Below are positions 5,111-6,192 of a stretch of DNA of 6,192 bases, one piece after another. The stretch comes from Candidatus Vogelbacteria bacterium CG22_combo_CG10-13_8_21_14_all_37_9. Its GTDB lineage: Bacteria > Patescibacteriota > Minisyncoccia > Phycocordibacterales > XYD1-FULL-46-19. The translations under genes were made by a program, and so were the position numbers. A model generated the notes under the pieces. It did no database searches. It worked only from the letters and a program-made list of their open reading frames with translations, and was not told the origin of the DNA. Every line of letters starts with the position of its first letter. Position 1 is the first letter of the stretch. The stretch is taken from NCBI GenBank assembly GCA_002772495.1, contig PCSX01000011.1, positions 8,867 to 15,058 of the forward strand, written 5' to 3'.

Positions 5111-6192
5111 CTATTTCTTTGAATCAATTCGATCGATAAATATTTTTTTCAACAATTCCGGATTAGCCGAACCCTGACCTTTTTTCATCCCCTGACCAAT
5201 TAAAAACTGTAGCGAAGCTGTCTTACCATTAGCAAAATCGCTAAACACTGCTGGCCATTCCGTGATCACGGCTTCGACAATTTCTGCCACGGCACTTTCA
5301 TCATGGACTTGAAGCCAATTTTTAGCTTCCGCAATCACTCGCGGTTCTCCACCTTTGGTCAACATAATCATCAAAATATCTTTGGCCGCTCGCGAAGAAA
5401 CTTCTTTGGCCATAATCATTTTAATTAAAGCTCCAAAATTTTGAACCGGAGGAAAAACTAAGTCTGACTTAATTTTCCGCTGACTAGCTAAATCTGAGGT
5501 TAAATAATTTGAAGCTAATTGAATTGAAATTTTATCGCCCTTTAAATCTGAAGCGATTAATTCTAAATAATTCCCTAGGGCCTGATCAGTGACATACATC
5601 TCGATATCTTCACTTTTGAGACCAAAATCAGTTGCCAGTCGAGTCCGTCTCTGCCAAGGCAATTCCGGTAAGGTCGAGGCGAGATCATTGAAATCTGATT
5701 CTTGTTTAATAAATAATTTTGGTAAATCGGGGTCAGGAAAATAACGATAATCATGAGAAGACTCTTTTTTGCGTTGACTAAAAGTTTCTTGTTTGGATTC
5801 ATCCCAGCCTCGAGTTTCTTGGATAATCTCCTCCCCTTTTTCTAAAGCTTCCAGTTGGCGGTTTTTTTCAAATTCAATTGCTTTCTCCACCGATCGAAAA
5901 GAATTAAGATTTTTAACTTCCACTTTCACTCCTAAATTAGTTACATCTTTTGACACTGAAATATTAGCCTCCACCCGCATCTGCCCCTGTTCCATATTAG
6001 CTTCCGAGGCCTCTAAATAACGCAACAATAATTGTAATTCTTTAGCAAAATCACCAGCCGTTTTAGAATCGTGAATAACTGCTTCAGTCACTAATTCCAT
6101 CAGGGGTAGTGACGAGCGATTAAAATCAACAAAACTTTTAGCGGTTTTATCATCATGCCAAGATTTAGCGGTGTCTTCTTCTAAATGAACCC
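5111..6192 (-). CDS. gatB: Aspartyl/glutamyl-tRNA amidotransferase subunit B, N-terminus missing at window edge
   Basis: GatB is the kinase/transamidase subunit of the cytoplasmic GatCAB complex, which converts Glu-tRNA(Gln) and Asp-tRNA(Asn) to the amidated forms. The frame is open to the window edge: 30 codons before the Met at 6100 encode VHLEEDTAKSWHDD... and VDFNRSSLPLMELVTE, clear GatB sequence, so that Met is internal. About 359 residues are visible of a usual 470-490. Further landmarks: LRYLEASEANMEQGQMRVEANIS, KVEVKNLNSFRSVEKAIEFE, QETRGWDE and SSHDYRYFPDPDLP in the catalytic cradle, then the helical and YqeY-like tail ending GQGMKKGQGSANPELLKKIF. The stop is TAG at 5111-5113, followed by a strong terminator, so gatB closes its transcription unit. 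The usual SGVPL is SSLPL here, a minor change. Confidence 0.97.
   Translation of the reverse strand, partial: VHLEEDTAKSWHDDKTAKSFVDFNRSSLPLMELVTEAVIHDSKTAGDFAKELQLLLRYLEASEANMEQGQMRVEANISVSKDVTNLGVKVEVKNLNSFRSVEKAIEFEKNRQLEALEKGEEIIQETRGWDESKQETFSQRKKESSHDYRYFPDPDLPKLFIKQESDFNDLASTLPELPWQRRTRLATDFGLKSEDIEMYVTDQALGNYLELIASDLKGDKISIQLASNYLTSDLASQRKIKSDLVFPPVQNFGALIKMIMAKEVSSRAAKDILMIMLTKGGEPRVIAEAKNWLQVHDESAVAEIVEAVITEWPAVFSDFANGKTASLQFLIGQGMKKGQGSANPELLKKIFIDRIDSKK

Noticed and set aside
5575..6020. Two 75-codon reading frames within gatB
   Set aside because: Both lie over conserved GatB sequence and show no family features.
5111..6100. GatB starting at the Met at 6100
   Set aside because: The frame is open upstream to the window edge and encodes typical GatB sequence (VDFNRSSLPLMELVTE), so this Met is internal and the gene is cut by the window.
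1..6192. CRISPR arrays, insertion sequences, tRNA genes, recoded stop codons
   Set aside because: No regularly spaced direct repeats, transposase or terminal repeats, or tRNA cloverleaf were seen; TGA is used as a stop and all genes read with the standard code.

Overview
The window looks like ordinary chromosome from a streamlined bacterium of the Patescibacteria/CPR type. This is inferred from AT-rich, tightly packed genes, almost no recognisable Shine-Dalgarno sequences, a secreted peptidoglycan-binding protein of a kind common in that group, and an apparently split-type transketolase. TGA serves as a stop (end of the response regulator), so the standard bacterial code fits. All seven protein genes lie on the minus strand; reading in transcription order goes from high to low coordinates.

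Region by region: 5111-6192 holds the C-terminal three quarters of GatB (tRNA amidotransferase), followed by a strong GC-rich terminator. The gap 4631-5110 is non-coding. It contains back-to-back promoters and a GC-rich, strongly self-complementary segment (about 4735-4972) ending in a textbook terminator with ten U residues. I read it as a separate small structured RNA, which I cannot assign to any known family. Next come glyceraldehyde-3-phosphate dehydrogenase (true start probably 4630) and, 12 bases later, a small exported peptidoglycan-binding protein with codon use unlike its neighbours. A hairpin region (2807-2947) separates these from a second operon.

The second operon starts at an extended -10 promoter near 2780 and runs histidine kinase -> single-domain response regulator -> ribose-5-phosphate isomerase B -> ribulose-phosphate 3-epimerase -> transketolase N-terminal part (cut by the window edge). 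Junctions are +1, -4, +2 and -11 bases, so these five genes are very probably one transcript. The three enzymes form the core of the non-oxidative pentose phosphate pathway, which in many such organisms is the route to ribose phosphate; gap supplies the connecting glycolytic step.

The most notable points are: the kinase has Phe where the phospho-accepting His should be while its ATP-binding boxes look intact; RpiB has the Cys-less, Glu-containing active site known from Mycobacterium; Rpe lacks one metal-ligand His and the usual NPGF(G)GQ loop; and the unassigned structured RNA sits between gatB and gap.
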